8,920 nt of DNA from Actinomycetes bacterium (GCA_023421635.1 JAEZSU010000151.1:1-8920); one strand, 5' to 3'. Positions 1 through 7,500 are shown, counted from the stretch's first letter. Numbers and translations: made by a program. The notes: a model not told the origin generated them from the sequence alone.

Positions 1-2
1 GC

Positions 3-1484
3 TCAGCGGACGCCCTGCATGAGCTTCAGCACGGGCTTCACGCTCAGCAGCAGTGCGACGCCGAGACCGACCGCGATGAGGCCGAGCACCGAGAAGTACG
101 GCACCTCGTTCGTCGGGTCGTACAGCTGGGCGAGCGACCCCGCGATGGCGGTGCCGAGCGCGACCGACAGGAAGAACAGTGCCACCATCTGCGTGCGGAA
201 CACCCGCGGGGCGAGCTTCGTGGTCACCGACAGCCCGATCGGCGAGAGCAGCAGCTCCGCGACGGTGAAGACGAACAGGATGCCGACGATCGCGAGGAGC
301 GGCGTCGTGTTCTCGCCGCCGTTCGCCCACGGCAGGAAGAGCAGGAACGCCGCACCCATGATGATCGCGGCGAGGCCGAACTTCACCGGCGTGGAGGGCT
401 GGCGACGGCCCAGCTTCGTCCAGATCGCGGCGAAGACGCCGGAGAGGATGATGATGAACACCGGGTTGATCGACTGCACCCACGACACCGGCATCTCCCA
501 GCCGAACAGATCGCGGTTCAGTCGCTCGTCCGAGTAGATGGTGAGCACGGTGAACTGCTGCTGGTACAGCGACCAGAACCCCACGCTGACGATGAACAGC
601 GGGATGAAGCCGACCACCCGGATGCGCTCCACCTGCTCGATGCGCTTCGAGGAGAGGATGACGGCGAAGTAGACGATCGCGGCGATCGCGGTGACGAGGA
701 TCACGACGTCGGCGAGGTTGTCGGCGCGGATGACGCCGACGAGCACCAGCACGACGATCGCGACGATCCCGGCGGCGGCGATGAGGATCCAGCGGGTGAA
801 GGCGGACCGGGGGAGCGGGTTGGGCACCGCACGTGCCGACTCCGGCAGGCTGCGCCGGCCGATCGAGTACTGGACGAGGCCGATCGCCATCCCGACCGCC
901 GCGAGCCCGAAACCCCAGTGGAAGCCGAGGGTGGTCTGCAGGAGCCCCGTGAGGATCGGGCCCATGAACGCGCCCAGGTTGATGCCGAGGTAGAACAGTG
1001 AGAAGCCGGCGTCGCGGCGGACGTCCTGCTCGCTGTAGAGGGTGCCGACCACCGCGGTGGCGTTGGCCTTCAGGCCGCCGGAGCCGATGGCCACGAGGAT
1101 GAGGCCGACGGCGACACCCGGGATGCCGGGCAGCAGGGCGAGCGCCACGTGCCCGGCCATGATGACGATGGCGCTGAAGAACAGCACCCGCTCCGGCCCC
1201 AGGACCCGGTCGGCGATCCAGGCGCCGAGGATCGTGGCGAGGTACACCGACCCGCCGTAGGCGCCCACGATGCCGGTCGCGACGGCCTTGTCGATGCCGA
1301 GGCCGCCCTCGGTGGCGGAGTAGTACAGGTAGATGAGCAGGATGCCCTGCATGCCGTAGAAGCTGAATCGCTCCCACATCTCGACGCCGAAGATGTGCGC
1401 CAGCGACCACGGCTGGCCGAAGAACCGGGTGTCTGACGGAGAGGCGGATGCGGGCACGCTGCCGCCCGCGGAGTTCGGGCTCAT
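3..1484 (-). CDS. POT/PTR2-family proton-coupled oligopeptide transporter
   Basis: This 493-residue polytopic membrane protein should import di- and tripeptides with protons across the cytoplasmic membrane. Two family hallmarks are visible. The first is the ExxER proton-coupling motif of helix 1 (E35, E38, R39, followed by F40 and Y43-G44). The second is the PTR2 signature around residues 161-176 (FSLFY, then GINLG, then P176). E410, in AELLLSPIGLS, matches the conserved glutamate of a late helix that in studied POT proteins contacts the peptide N-terminus. Hydrophobic segments run through almost the whole protein, and the length is normal for bacterial POTs, which usually have 14 helices. 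The first 20 residues are Ser/Pro/Ala-rich and look like a cytosolic tail. The ATG at 1484 sits six bases after a TATCCT box, which supports this start. The gene is divergent from the GNAT gene. Family assignment is firm; the exact substrate is not shown. Confidence 0.95.
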   Translation of the reverse strand: MSPNSAGGSVPASASPSDTRFFGQPWSLAHIFGVEMWERFSFYGMQGILLIYLYYSATEGGLGIDKAVATGIVGAYGGSVYLATILGAWIADRVLGPERVLFFSAIVIMAGHVALALLPGIPGVAVGLILVAIGSGGLKANATAVVGTLYSEQDVRRDAGFSLFYLGINLGAFMGPILTGLLQTTLGFHWGFGLAAVGMAIGLVQYSIGRRSLPESARAVPNPLPRSAFTRWILIAAAGIVAIVVLVLVGVIRADNLADVVILVTAIAAIVYFAVILSSKRIEQVERIRVVGFIPLFIVSVGFWSLYQQQFTVLTIYSDERLNRDLFGWEMPVSWVQSINPVFIIILSGVFAAIWTKLGRRQPSTPVKFGLAAIIMGAAFLLFLPWANGGENTTPLLAIVGILFVFTVAELLLSPIGLSVTTKLAPRVFRTQMVALFFLSVALGTAIAGSLAQLYDPTNEVPYFSVLGLIAVGLGVALLLSVKPVLKLMQGVR

Positions 1485-1496
1485 CCCATCAGGATA
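1485..1496 (-). promoter_or_regulatory. Probable leaderless -10 promoter of the peptide transporter gene
   Basis: Read on the minus strand, TATCCT (1496-1491) is followed by six bases, GATGGG, and then the ATG at 1484. TATCCT fits the actinobacterial -10 pattern TANNNT well. The distance puts the expected transcription start at or next to the A of the ATG, so the mRNA would be leaderless. No good -35 hexamer is seen 16-19 bases upstream, where the sequence is a T-rich run. There is no convincing Shine-Dalgarno sequence at normal spacing. Confidence 0.55.
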
Positions 1497-1504
1497 TTGC
1501 GGTG

Positions 1505-1516
1505 CAGACTGGAAAA
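1505..1516 (+). promoter_or_regulatory. Candidate leaderless -10 element of the GNAT gene
   Basis: CAGACT (1505-1510) is followed by six bases, GGAAAA, and then the ATG at 1517. Only the A at position 2 and the T at position 6 of the TANNNT pattern are kept. The spacing is the same as at the divergent transporter gene and the following DUF1801 gene. GGAAAA could alternatively act as a poor ribosome site, but it touches the start codon. No clear -35 is visible. Confidence 0.35.
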
Positions 1517-2221
1517 ATGACGTGTGACCTGCCGGTCGGTATCCGGATGATCGAGGACATCGACGACGTGTTCGTCGCGGCCGCGGTACTCAGCGAGGTG
1601 TGGGGCGGCGACCGTACCGGCATGCCGCCGAACCTGCTGCGCGCACTCGCCCACAGTGGCAACTACGCGGCCGCCCTGTTCGACGGCGACCGCATGGTGG
1701 GCGCCTCGGTCGCCTTCTTCGCAGCCCCCGACGAGCGCTCGATGCACTCGCACATCACCGGCATCCTCCCCTCCCACCGCGGGCGGGGCCTCGGCCGCAT
1801 GGTGAAGGACCATCAGCGGGAGTGGGCGCTCGGGCGGGGCGTCACGCGGATCACGTGGACCTTCGATCCGCTCGTGGCGCGGAACGCCCACCTGAACCTC
1901 GCGGTGCTCGGCGCGCGGGCGGTGTCGTACCTCGTGGACCACTACGGTCCGATGGACGACGGCGTGAACCGCGGCGACGAGAGCGACCGCATCCTCGTGT
2001 CCTGGGACCTGACCGCGCCCGCCGTGACCCCCGCGCCCGCCGCGGTCGCGGCGACGGTGGCGGTGCCGGAGGACATCGAGACGCTCCGCCGCGAGCATCC
2101 CGAAGAGGCCGCGCGGTGGCGGCACCGGCTGCGCGACGAGCTGGCCGCCCACGCGGACGCGGGCCTCGTGATCGGGGGTTTCGATGCAGCACACGGCGGC
2201 TACCTGCTCGTCCGCGCGTGA
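1517..2221 (+). CDS. GNAT-superfamily acetyltransferase-like protein (COG3375 type)
   Basis: The protein has 234 residues and a GNAT fold signature. The acetyl-CoA-binding motif A lies at about 78-103 (HSHITGILPSHRGRGLG), with R89-x-x-G92-x-G94 matching the Q/R-x-x-G-x-G/A consensus for pyrophosphate binding. The following stretch (WTFDPLVARNAHLNL, about 114-128), the DHYG near 141-144 and the ESDR near 155-158 resemble the poorly characterised GNAT group COG3375, as I recall it. Residues 167-184 form an Ala/Pro/Val-rich linker. It leads to a charged C-terminal helical segment (about 185-234) that this group also carries. The frame stays open upstream to 1448, but those 23 residues would lie inside the opposite gene and do not look GNAT-like, so the ATG at 1517 is preferred. 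The acceptor substrate is unknown. The DUF1801 gene follows after 21 bp, probably in the same transcript. Confidence 0.85.
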   Translation: MTCDLPVGIRMIEDIDDVFVAAAVLSEVWGGDRTGMPPNLLRALAHSGNYAAALFDGDRMVGASVAFFAAPDERSMHSHITGILPSHRGRGLGRMVKDHQREWALGRGVTRITWTFDPLVARNAHLNLAVLGARAVSYLVDHYGPMDDGVNRGDESDRILVSWDLTAPAVTPAPAAVAATVAVPEDIETLRREHPEEAARWRHRLRDELAAHADAGLVIGGFDAAHGGYLLVRA

Positions 2222-2230
2222 CGCGCATGC

Positions 2231-2242
2231 CAGACTGAGCGC
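2231..2242 (+). promoter_or_regulatory. Candidate internal leaderless -10 element of the DUF1801 gene
   Basis: CAGACT (2231-2236) lies 9 bases after the GNAT stop codon. It is followed by GAGCGC and the ATG at 2243. Both the hexamer and the six-base spacing are identical to those before the GNAT gene. It could let the DUF1801 gene be transcribed on its own as well as by readthrough. No clear Shine-Dalgarno sequence lies at normal spacing, and the -35 region is not recognisable. Confidence 0.35.
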
Positions 2243-2674
2243 ATGGAACGCACTGGGGCGGACGTCGCGACCGCGATCGCGAAGACCACTCCCGCTGCCC
2301 GTCGCCGCGACGCCGAGACGATGCACGCCCTGCTGGGGGATGTCACCGGGCGCGAGCCGGAGATGTGGAGCGGCGGGATCATCGGCTACGGGGCCTGTCA
2401 CTACCGGTATCCGACGGGCACGCAGGGCTACTCGCCGGTCATCGGGTTCGCGCCCCGCAAGACCGCCCTGACCGTGTATCTGCTCGACGGCATCGGCACC
2501 CACGCGGAGGCGCTCGCCGGGCTCGGCCCGCACCGCACCGGCGTCGGATGCCTCTACTTCCCCGACCTCACGGTGGTCGACCTCGACCGGCTCCGCGAGG
2601 TGCTCACCACCTCGTACCGCAACATCCTCGCCGGCGCGTCCAGCGAGTACGCCGTCCTCACCCTCGTCGACTGA
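2243..2674 (+). CDS. DUF1801 (YdhG-like) domain protein
   Basis: This 143-residue soluble protein matches DUF1801 along its whole length. A helical N-terminus (about 15-33) is followed by the E-M-W stretch and the glycine-rich GYGACHYRY (48-56). Next come the central strands FAPRKTALTVY (69-79) and a C-terminal block, GVGCLYFPDL then VDLDRLREVL (about 100-121). The family is widespread and often annotated only as a domain of unknown function; no enzymatic activity is evident from the residues. There is no signal peptide or membrane segment. The ATG at 2243 is the only start consistent with the family N-terminus and with the upstream -10-like box. The gene lies 21 bp after the GNAT gene in the same direction. 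Its last 17 bp overlap the 3' end of the oppositely directed exporter gene. Confidence 0.88.
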   Translation: MERTGADVATAIAKTTPAARRRDAETMHALLGDVTGREPEMWSGGIIGYGACHYRYPTGTQGYSPVIGFAPRKTALTVYLLDGIGTHAEALAGLGPHRTGVGCLYFPDLTVVDLDRLREVLTTSYRNILAGASSEYAVLTLVD

Positions 2675-3575
2675 GCCCCGGCGCGGGGGCCCGGCGTCGG
2701 CCTCGGACCACCCCGGTGGTGACCGCGACGCCCGCGAGCAGCGTGACGCCGCCGATCAGTTCGGTCGTCGTCGGCGTCTCGCCGAGCACGAGCCAGGCGG
2801 TGGCGATCCCGACCGGCGGGACCAGCATGGTGAACGGCACGACGGCGGATGCGGGGTGCCGGGCCAGCAGCGTGTTCCAGATGCCGTAGCCGACCAGGCT
2901 CGCGAGCCACGCCGTGTACGCGGTCGACACCAGCTGCGTCGCGGTGAGGTGCGTGAGTGCGAAGGCGACCGCATCCGGACCGTCGACGGAGACGGACAGC
3001 GCGAGAAGCGGCAGGGGCACCACGAGCGCGGACCACACCGTCATCGACAGCCCGGAGCCGCGTCGTGCGCCGCCGGGCGACCCGCCGACTCGGCGGGCGA
3101 TGACGTTGCCGATCGCCCATGACGCCGCCGCCGCGAGGGAGACGAGGAAGGCGAGGACGGGCGCGTGCGCGCCGCTCCCGGCGCCGACCACGACGAGGCC
3201 GGCGACGCCCACCAGCACGCCGAGTGCCTGCGATCGGGTGGGGACCTCCCGCAGCGCGAGCGCGGCGAACAGCACGGTGAACACGACCTGCGCCTGCAGT
3301 ACGAGCGATGCAAGGCCCGCGGGCATCCCGAGGGCGAGGGCGGTGTAGAGCAGCCCGAACTGTCCGAGGCTCATGAACAGGCCGATGCAGAGGACGTCGC
3401 GCAGCGGGACCGCCGGGCGCGGCACGAAGAAGATCGCGGGCACGATCACCGCCGTGAACCGCAGCACGACGAACAGGAGCGGCGGCATCCCGGCGAGCCC
3501 GAGATCGATCACGACGAAGTTGACGCCCCAGATGACGGCGACGAGCGAGGCGGCAAGGGCGGCACGGGCTGGCAT
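2658..3575 (-). CDS. eamA: EamA-like DMT-superfamily exporter (probable O-acetylserine/cysteine exporter)
   Basis: This 305-residue inner-membrane protein has about ten hydrophobic helices in two EamA repeats (about 5-132 and 140-290). From memory it closely resembles E. coli EamA (YdeD), which exports O-acetylserine and cysteine. Matching stretches include the N-terminal WGVNFVVI (16-23), GMPAGLASLVLQAQ (83-96), SWAIGN (152-157), the VGYGIWNTLL region (228-237) and LVPPVG (251-256). Repeat ends carry the usual glutamates (E110, E266). The frame is open to a GTG at 3626, but the ATG at 3575 puts the same number of residues before the first WG as in E. coli EamA, so it is chosen. The gene is divergent from a LysR-type regulator that probably controls it. 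DMT exporter is firm; the cysteine-pathway substrate is inferred from similarity. Confidence 0.88.
   Translation of the reverse strand: MPARAALAASLVAVIWGVNFVVIDLGLAGMPPLLFVVLRFTAVIVPAIFFVPRPAVPLRDVLCIGLFMSLGQFGLLYTALALGMPAGLASLVLQAQVVFTVLFAALALREVPTRSQALGVLVGVAGLVVVGAGSGAHAPVLAFLVSLAAAASWAIGNVIARRVGGSPGGARRGSGLSMTVWSALVVPLPLLALSVSVDGPDAVAFALTHLTATQLVSTAYTAWLASLVGYGIWNTLLARHPASAVVPFTMLVPPVGIATAWLVLGETPTTTELIGGVTLLAGVAVTTGVVRGRRRAPAPGLSRRG
2675..2690. terminator. GC hairpin just after the DUF1801 stop codon
   Basis: GCCCC (2675-2679) can pair with GGGGC (2686-2690) around a six-base loop, starting at the first base after the DUF1801 TGA. The stem is strong but has no following T-run, so it is not a standard intrinsic terminator. 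It also lies inside the 3' coding end of the exporter gene on the other strand. It could slow or end transcription at this tail-to-tail junction, or be a chance product of the GC-rich sequence. Confidence 0.22.
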
Positions 3576-3587
3576 GCTCCAATGCTC
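3576..3587 (-). promoter_or_regulatory. Weak candidate leaderless -10 element of the exporter gene
   Basis: On the minus strand, GAGCAT (3587-3582) is followed by TGGAGC and the ATG at 3575. Only the A at position 2 and the T at position 6 fit TANNNT. The GGAG in the spacer is one base from the start codon, too close for a normal ribosome site. The call rests mainly on its having the same spacing as the other starts in the window. Confidence 0.25.
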
Positions 3588-3599
3588 AGCCCGGGAATC

Positions 3600-3638
3600 G
3601 TGCAGCACCAGCGCACGTTCCTTCACGCAACGCGGTGA
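3600..3638. promoter_or_regulatory. Candidate LysR operator region between the divergent exporter and regulator genes
   Basis: The 83-bp gap contains two short dyads. The first is GTGC-A-GCAC (3600-3608), followed by another GCAC at 3613-3616. The second is TCAC-N8-GTGA (3623-3638), which ends 8 bp before the likely -10 box of the regulator gene. LysR proteins usually bind imperfect dyads with a T-N11-A core in such gaps and both activate the neighbour and repress themselves. Neither dyad has exact T-N11-A spacing, so these are candidates only. Confidence 0.28.
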
Positions 3639-3646
3639 GATCAGTG

Positions 3647-3658
3647 CATGATAGGGCG
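3647..3658 (+). promoter_or_regulatory. Candidate leaderless -10 element of the LysR gene
   Basis: CATGAT (3647-3652) is followed by AGGGCG and the ATG at 3659. It differs from the TANNNT pattern only at the first base. The AGGG is two bases from the start codon, too near to act as a usual Shine-Dalgarno sequence, which favours leaderless initiation. The TTCACG at 3622-3627 is a possible but poorly spaced -35. Confidence 0.42.
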
Positions 3659-4549
3659 ATGATCGATCTCTCCGCCGTCGATGCCCTCGTGGCGATCGCC
3701 CGCACCGGGACCGTCCATGCGGCAGCGGCGGACCTCGGGTTCACGCCGTCGGCTGTGTCCCAGCAGGTGAAGCGGCTCGAGCGCGACCTCGGCGCGCGGC
3801 TGCTCGATCGCGCCGGCCGTGGCGTCGTGCTCACGGCTGCCGGACGCCGGGTCGTCGAGGAGGGGCAGGCGCTGCGCGAGCGGGTGGAGTCCCTCCGCTC
3901 GCGGCTGCACGACGCGCAGGCCAGACCCACCGGCACGATCAGGCTCGGCACCTTCTCGACCGCGGTGCGCGGCATCCTCCCCGGCATGCTCACTGCGGTC
4001 CGCGCCGACTATCCCGACCTTCGGGTCACGGTGCAGGAGCAGGAGCCGTGGGATGCGGTGGCCGCGGTCGCCGCCGGCATCCTGGACATCGCGCTCGTCC
4101 ACCACTGGGAGGGCGTGGGGCTGACGATGCCGCCGAGTCTGCGGAGCGAAGAGCTCTTCCGTGACGTGGCCGACGTCCTCCTGCCCGCGGACGACCCTCT
4201 TGCCACGAGCCCGTCGCTCACCCCGGCCCAGGTGCGCGACCGCATCTGGGCGTGCACGCCGGACGGCACCATCTGTTACGAGTGGTTCTGCCACATGTTC
4301 CGTGGCGAGCCGCAGCCGCCGCGCATCGACTTCCGGTGCCTCGAGTTCGCGTCGCAGATCGAGCTCGTGGCAGCGGGGCTCGCCGTCGCCCTGGTGCCGC
4401 GGCTGGGGCGCGGCGAGCTGCCGCACCGGGTCGTCGCGGTGCCGGTGCACGACCCGGTGCCGACCCGCCCGGTGACCCTCGTGTGGCGGGCCACCATGAC
4501 GGAGGCGCCGGCGATCCGGGCGATCCGGGAACTGCTGCGCACGCGCTGA
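3659..4549 (+). CDS. LysR-type transcriptional regulator
   Basis: The protein has 296 residues, the standard LysR length. Residues 3-61 form the winged helix-turn-helix: a helix around VDALVAIARTGTVHAAAADL, then recognition helix SAVSQQVKRLERDLGARLLDR (about 31-51) and the wing ending VVLTAAG. A long linker helix follows (about 62-88). The effector-binding domain begins at TGTIRLGTFS (91-100) and runs to the C-terminus, with the usual hinge sequence near the end (GLAVALVPRLG). The frame is open to a GTG at 3635, but the ATG at 3659 gives the family N-terminus and has a -10-like box at the right distance. Its position divergent from the EamA-like exporter suggests that it senses a metabolite exported by that protein and regulates both genes. 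The effector is not predictable from the sequence. Its stop is 2 bp from the EccC stop. Confidence 0.95.
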   Translation: MIDLSAVDALVAIARTGTVHAAAADLGFTPSAVSQQVKRLERDLGARLLDRAGRGVVLTAAGRRVVEEGQALRERVESLRSRLHDAQARPTGTIRLGTFSTAVRGILPGMLTAVRADYPDLRVTVQEQEPWDAVAAVAAGILDIALVHHWEGVGLTMPPSLRSEELFRDVADVLLPADDPLATSPSLTPAQVRDRIWACTPDGTICYEWFCHMFRGEPQPPRIDFRCLEFASQIELVAAGLAVALVPRLGRGELPHRVVAVPVHDPVPTRPVTLVWRATMTEAPAIRAIRELLRTR

Positions 4550-4551
4550 GG

Positions 4552-7500
4552 TCAGTGGACCGCGGGAGGCACGGCGAGCTGCGCGGTGACGAGGCCGCGC
4601 TCCCGGCTCACGATCTGCGCACGCCCCGGGATCGAGGGCACGGGCTTCACCCGCCCGATCAGTGCGCCCTCCTCGGGGTTGCCGCCGAGGAGGATGCCGG
4701 TCACGCCGAGGTCGGTGAACCGCTGGATGATCGGGTCGTACGCGGCACGGCTCGCGCCGCCCGCACGCCGGGTGAGGATCACGTGCAGCCCGAGGTCCCC
4801 CGCCTGCGCGAGGAGGGGCTGCAGCACGGCCAGCGGGTTGCCCTGGCTGGTGGCGACCAGGTCGTAGTCGTCGACCAGGATGAAGCCCTCCGCGCCCTGC
4901 CACCAGCTGCGCTCCTTCAGCTGCCGCGGGGTGACGTCGGGACCCGGGATGCGGCCGGAGAAGAACGCCGCGAGCTCCGACAGCCCGCCGGTCGCGAGCT
5001 CGTGGGAGGTGAGGTAGGCGCCGAGGTAGTCCTCCGGGATCTCGCCGAGGAGCGCCCGCCGGTAGTCGACGACGAAGATCTTCGCCTCCGTGGGTCCGTA
5101 CAGCCGGGTGATCTCATGCGCCACGCCGCGCAGGAACGAGGACTTCCCCATCCCGGCGTCGCCGTACAGGTACAGGTGCGACTCCGACCGCAGGTCGATG
5201 CCGAACGGGGCGAGCTGCGCCTCGTCGACGCCCAGCAGCATCCGCCGATCCGCCGGGTCGGCCTGCGCCCGCAGCGCTTCGAGCGTGAGGTGCTCCGGGA
5301 GCAGCCGCAGCTTCGGTGCGGCCGGGCCCTGCCACGCGTCCCGGATGCGGGCGATCATGGCGTCCACCCCGTCGACGAGGCTGCCGGCGCTGCTGTCGCC
5401 GTCGATCCGCGGGAGCGCGGTGAGCATCTGCAGGCGGGCGGGGCTGAGCCCGCGGCCGGGCTGCCCCGCCGGGACGTTCGCGGCCTGCTTGCGGTCGATC
5501 TCGGAATCGGTCGGGTCGCCGAGTCGCAGCTCGAGCCGGGTCTGGATGAGGTCCTTGAGCCCTGCCCGGATCTCCAGCCAGCGGTTCGCGGTGATGACCA
5601 CGTGCACCCCGAAGCTGAGCCCCCGGGCCGCGATGGTCTGCACGCGGGTCTCCAGCGCCTCGTACTCGGTGCGCAGCGTCGCCCAGCCGTCGACGACCAG
5701 GAACACGTCGCCGTACCCGTCGTCGACCAGGCCCTGTGCCCGGCGCTGCCGGTAGGTGTCGATGGAGTCCACGCCGTTGGCGCGGAAGTACTGCTCGCGG
5801 GCGTCGATGATCGACTCCACCTCGGCCACGGTGCGCCGCACCGCCTCCGCCTCGGTGCGGGTCGCGACGCCTGCGACGTGCGGATGCCGCTGCAGCCCGG
5901 TGAAGCTGCCGCCGCCGAAGTCCAGCACGTAGAACTGCGCCTCGAGCGGCGTCGTGACCAGTGCCAGGGCGGAGACGAGGGTGCGCGCCAGGGTCGACTT
6001 GCCGCTCAGCGGCGTGCCGACGATCGCCACATGCCCGGCCGCGCCGCCGAGCGAGACCACGAGCTGTTCGCGGCGCTGCTCCAGCGGCACGTCTACGATG
6101 CCGAGCGGCACGGTGAGGGCGCCGGCTGCGCGCCAGGTGGGGGAGACGAGGCCGAGCCGGGGGTCGACGGTGAGATCCGGCAGCAGCTCGTCGAGGGTCG
6201 CCGGGTCCGCCAGCGGCGGCAGCCACACCTGGTGCGCGGCGGGGCCGCGCCCCGCCATCCGCTCGACCGCGATCTGGAAGGTCGAGCGTTCCTCCACCAC
6301 GGCGGGCGCGTCCGCCTCGACGGGCGCCGCGGGCTCGGCCACCGGGTCCAGCGGCTGCGCGGCGGCGGTGAACAGCTCGATCCGGGCGGCGCCGTCGACA
6401 CCGGCGCCCTGCCGCTCCGGCGCGCGGCGGAGCGCGGTCTTCGGCCGCCCCGACACGTACGCGGCTTTGAACTGCACCAGGTTCTCGGTGTCGGCCTTGA
6501 GGTAGCCCACGCCGGGCTCCTGCGGCAGCGTGTACGCGTCGGGGGTGCCGATGATGGTGCGCGATTCCGCCGCGGAGAACGTGCGCAACCCGATCCGGTA
6601 CGACAGGTAGGTGTCGAGGCCCCGGAGCTTCCCCTCCTCGAGGCGCTGGGAGGCCAGGAGCAGGTGCACCTGGAGCGACCGGCCGACGCGGCCGATGTTG
6701 ATGAAGCTCTCCACGAACTCGGGCTTCGCCGCGAGGAGTTCCGAGAACTCGTCGGCCACGATGAGCAGGGCGGGGAGGGGTGCGAGGTCGGTGCGCCCGC
6801 CGCGGCGGGCCTTCTCGTAGTCCGACACGTTCGCGAAGTTGCCCGCCGCGCGCAGCAGCTCCTGCCGGCGGACGATCTCACCCTGCAGCGCGTCCTGGAA
6901 CCGGTCCACCAGGGCGAGTTCGCTGCCGAGGTTCGTGATGACCGCCGAGACGTGCGGCATCCCCGCCATCCCGGCGAACGTCGCACCGCCCTTGAAGTCC
7001 ACGAGCACGAAGTTCAGCTGCTCGGGGGAGTGGGTCAGCGCGAGCGCGAGCACCAGCGTGCGCAGCACCTCGGACTTGCCGGAGCCGGTCGCGCCGATCA
7101 TGACGCCGTGCGGGCCCATGCCCTGCTGCGCGGCCTCCTTCAGATCCAGCACGAGCGGTGCGCCGTCTGCCGTCTGCCCGATGGGCACGCGCAGCCGATC
7201 GCGTTCGAGCCGGCCGGCCCATGCGCGGTCGAAGTCCACCTCGCGGACGTCCGGCAGCCCCAGCAGTTCGACGAGTTCGCGCTGCCCCTGCTGCGCGCCG
7301 TCGGTCTCGGTCGCGACGCTCGGCCCCGCCGAGAGGGGCATGAGTCGGCGGGCGGCGGCCTCGACCTCGGCGAAGGATGCGGTGTCCGCCGTGAACGGCA
7401 CGGCACCCGCGGCGAGGTCGATGAGTTCCGCGCGCCCGTCCGCAGCATCCGCCGCGGGGAGCGCGATGCGCAGGACGTCGGGGTTCTCCAGCTCCGCCCA

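Noticed and set aside
1448..1516. N-terminal extension of the GNAT protein to 1448
   Set aside because: The extra residues are Arg/Ser-rich, lie inside the divergent transporter gene and cover its start. The ATG at 1517 fits the family better.
1481..2533. A 350-codon minus-strand frame opposite the GNAT and DUF1801 genes
   Set aside because: The composition is Arg/Ala/Gly/His/Val-rich with no domain. Both plus-strand genes match known families over their full length.
3576..3626. N-terminal extension of the exporter to the GTG at 3626
   Set aside because: The 17 extra residues are hydrophilic and absent from E. coli EamA as I recall it. The ATG at 3575 gives the same N-terminal length as that protein.
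4550..4561. GGTC-AGTG-GACC mini-hairpin at the LysR-eccC junction as a bidirectional terminator
   Set aside because: The stem is only four base pairs with no T-run on either side, too weak to support.
3641..4903. A 420-codon minus-strand frame across the LysR gene and the eccC 3' end
   Set aside because: It is the same wobble-bias shadow, with an Arg/Ala/Pro-rich translation, and it crosses two well-supported genes in other frames.
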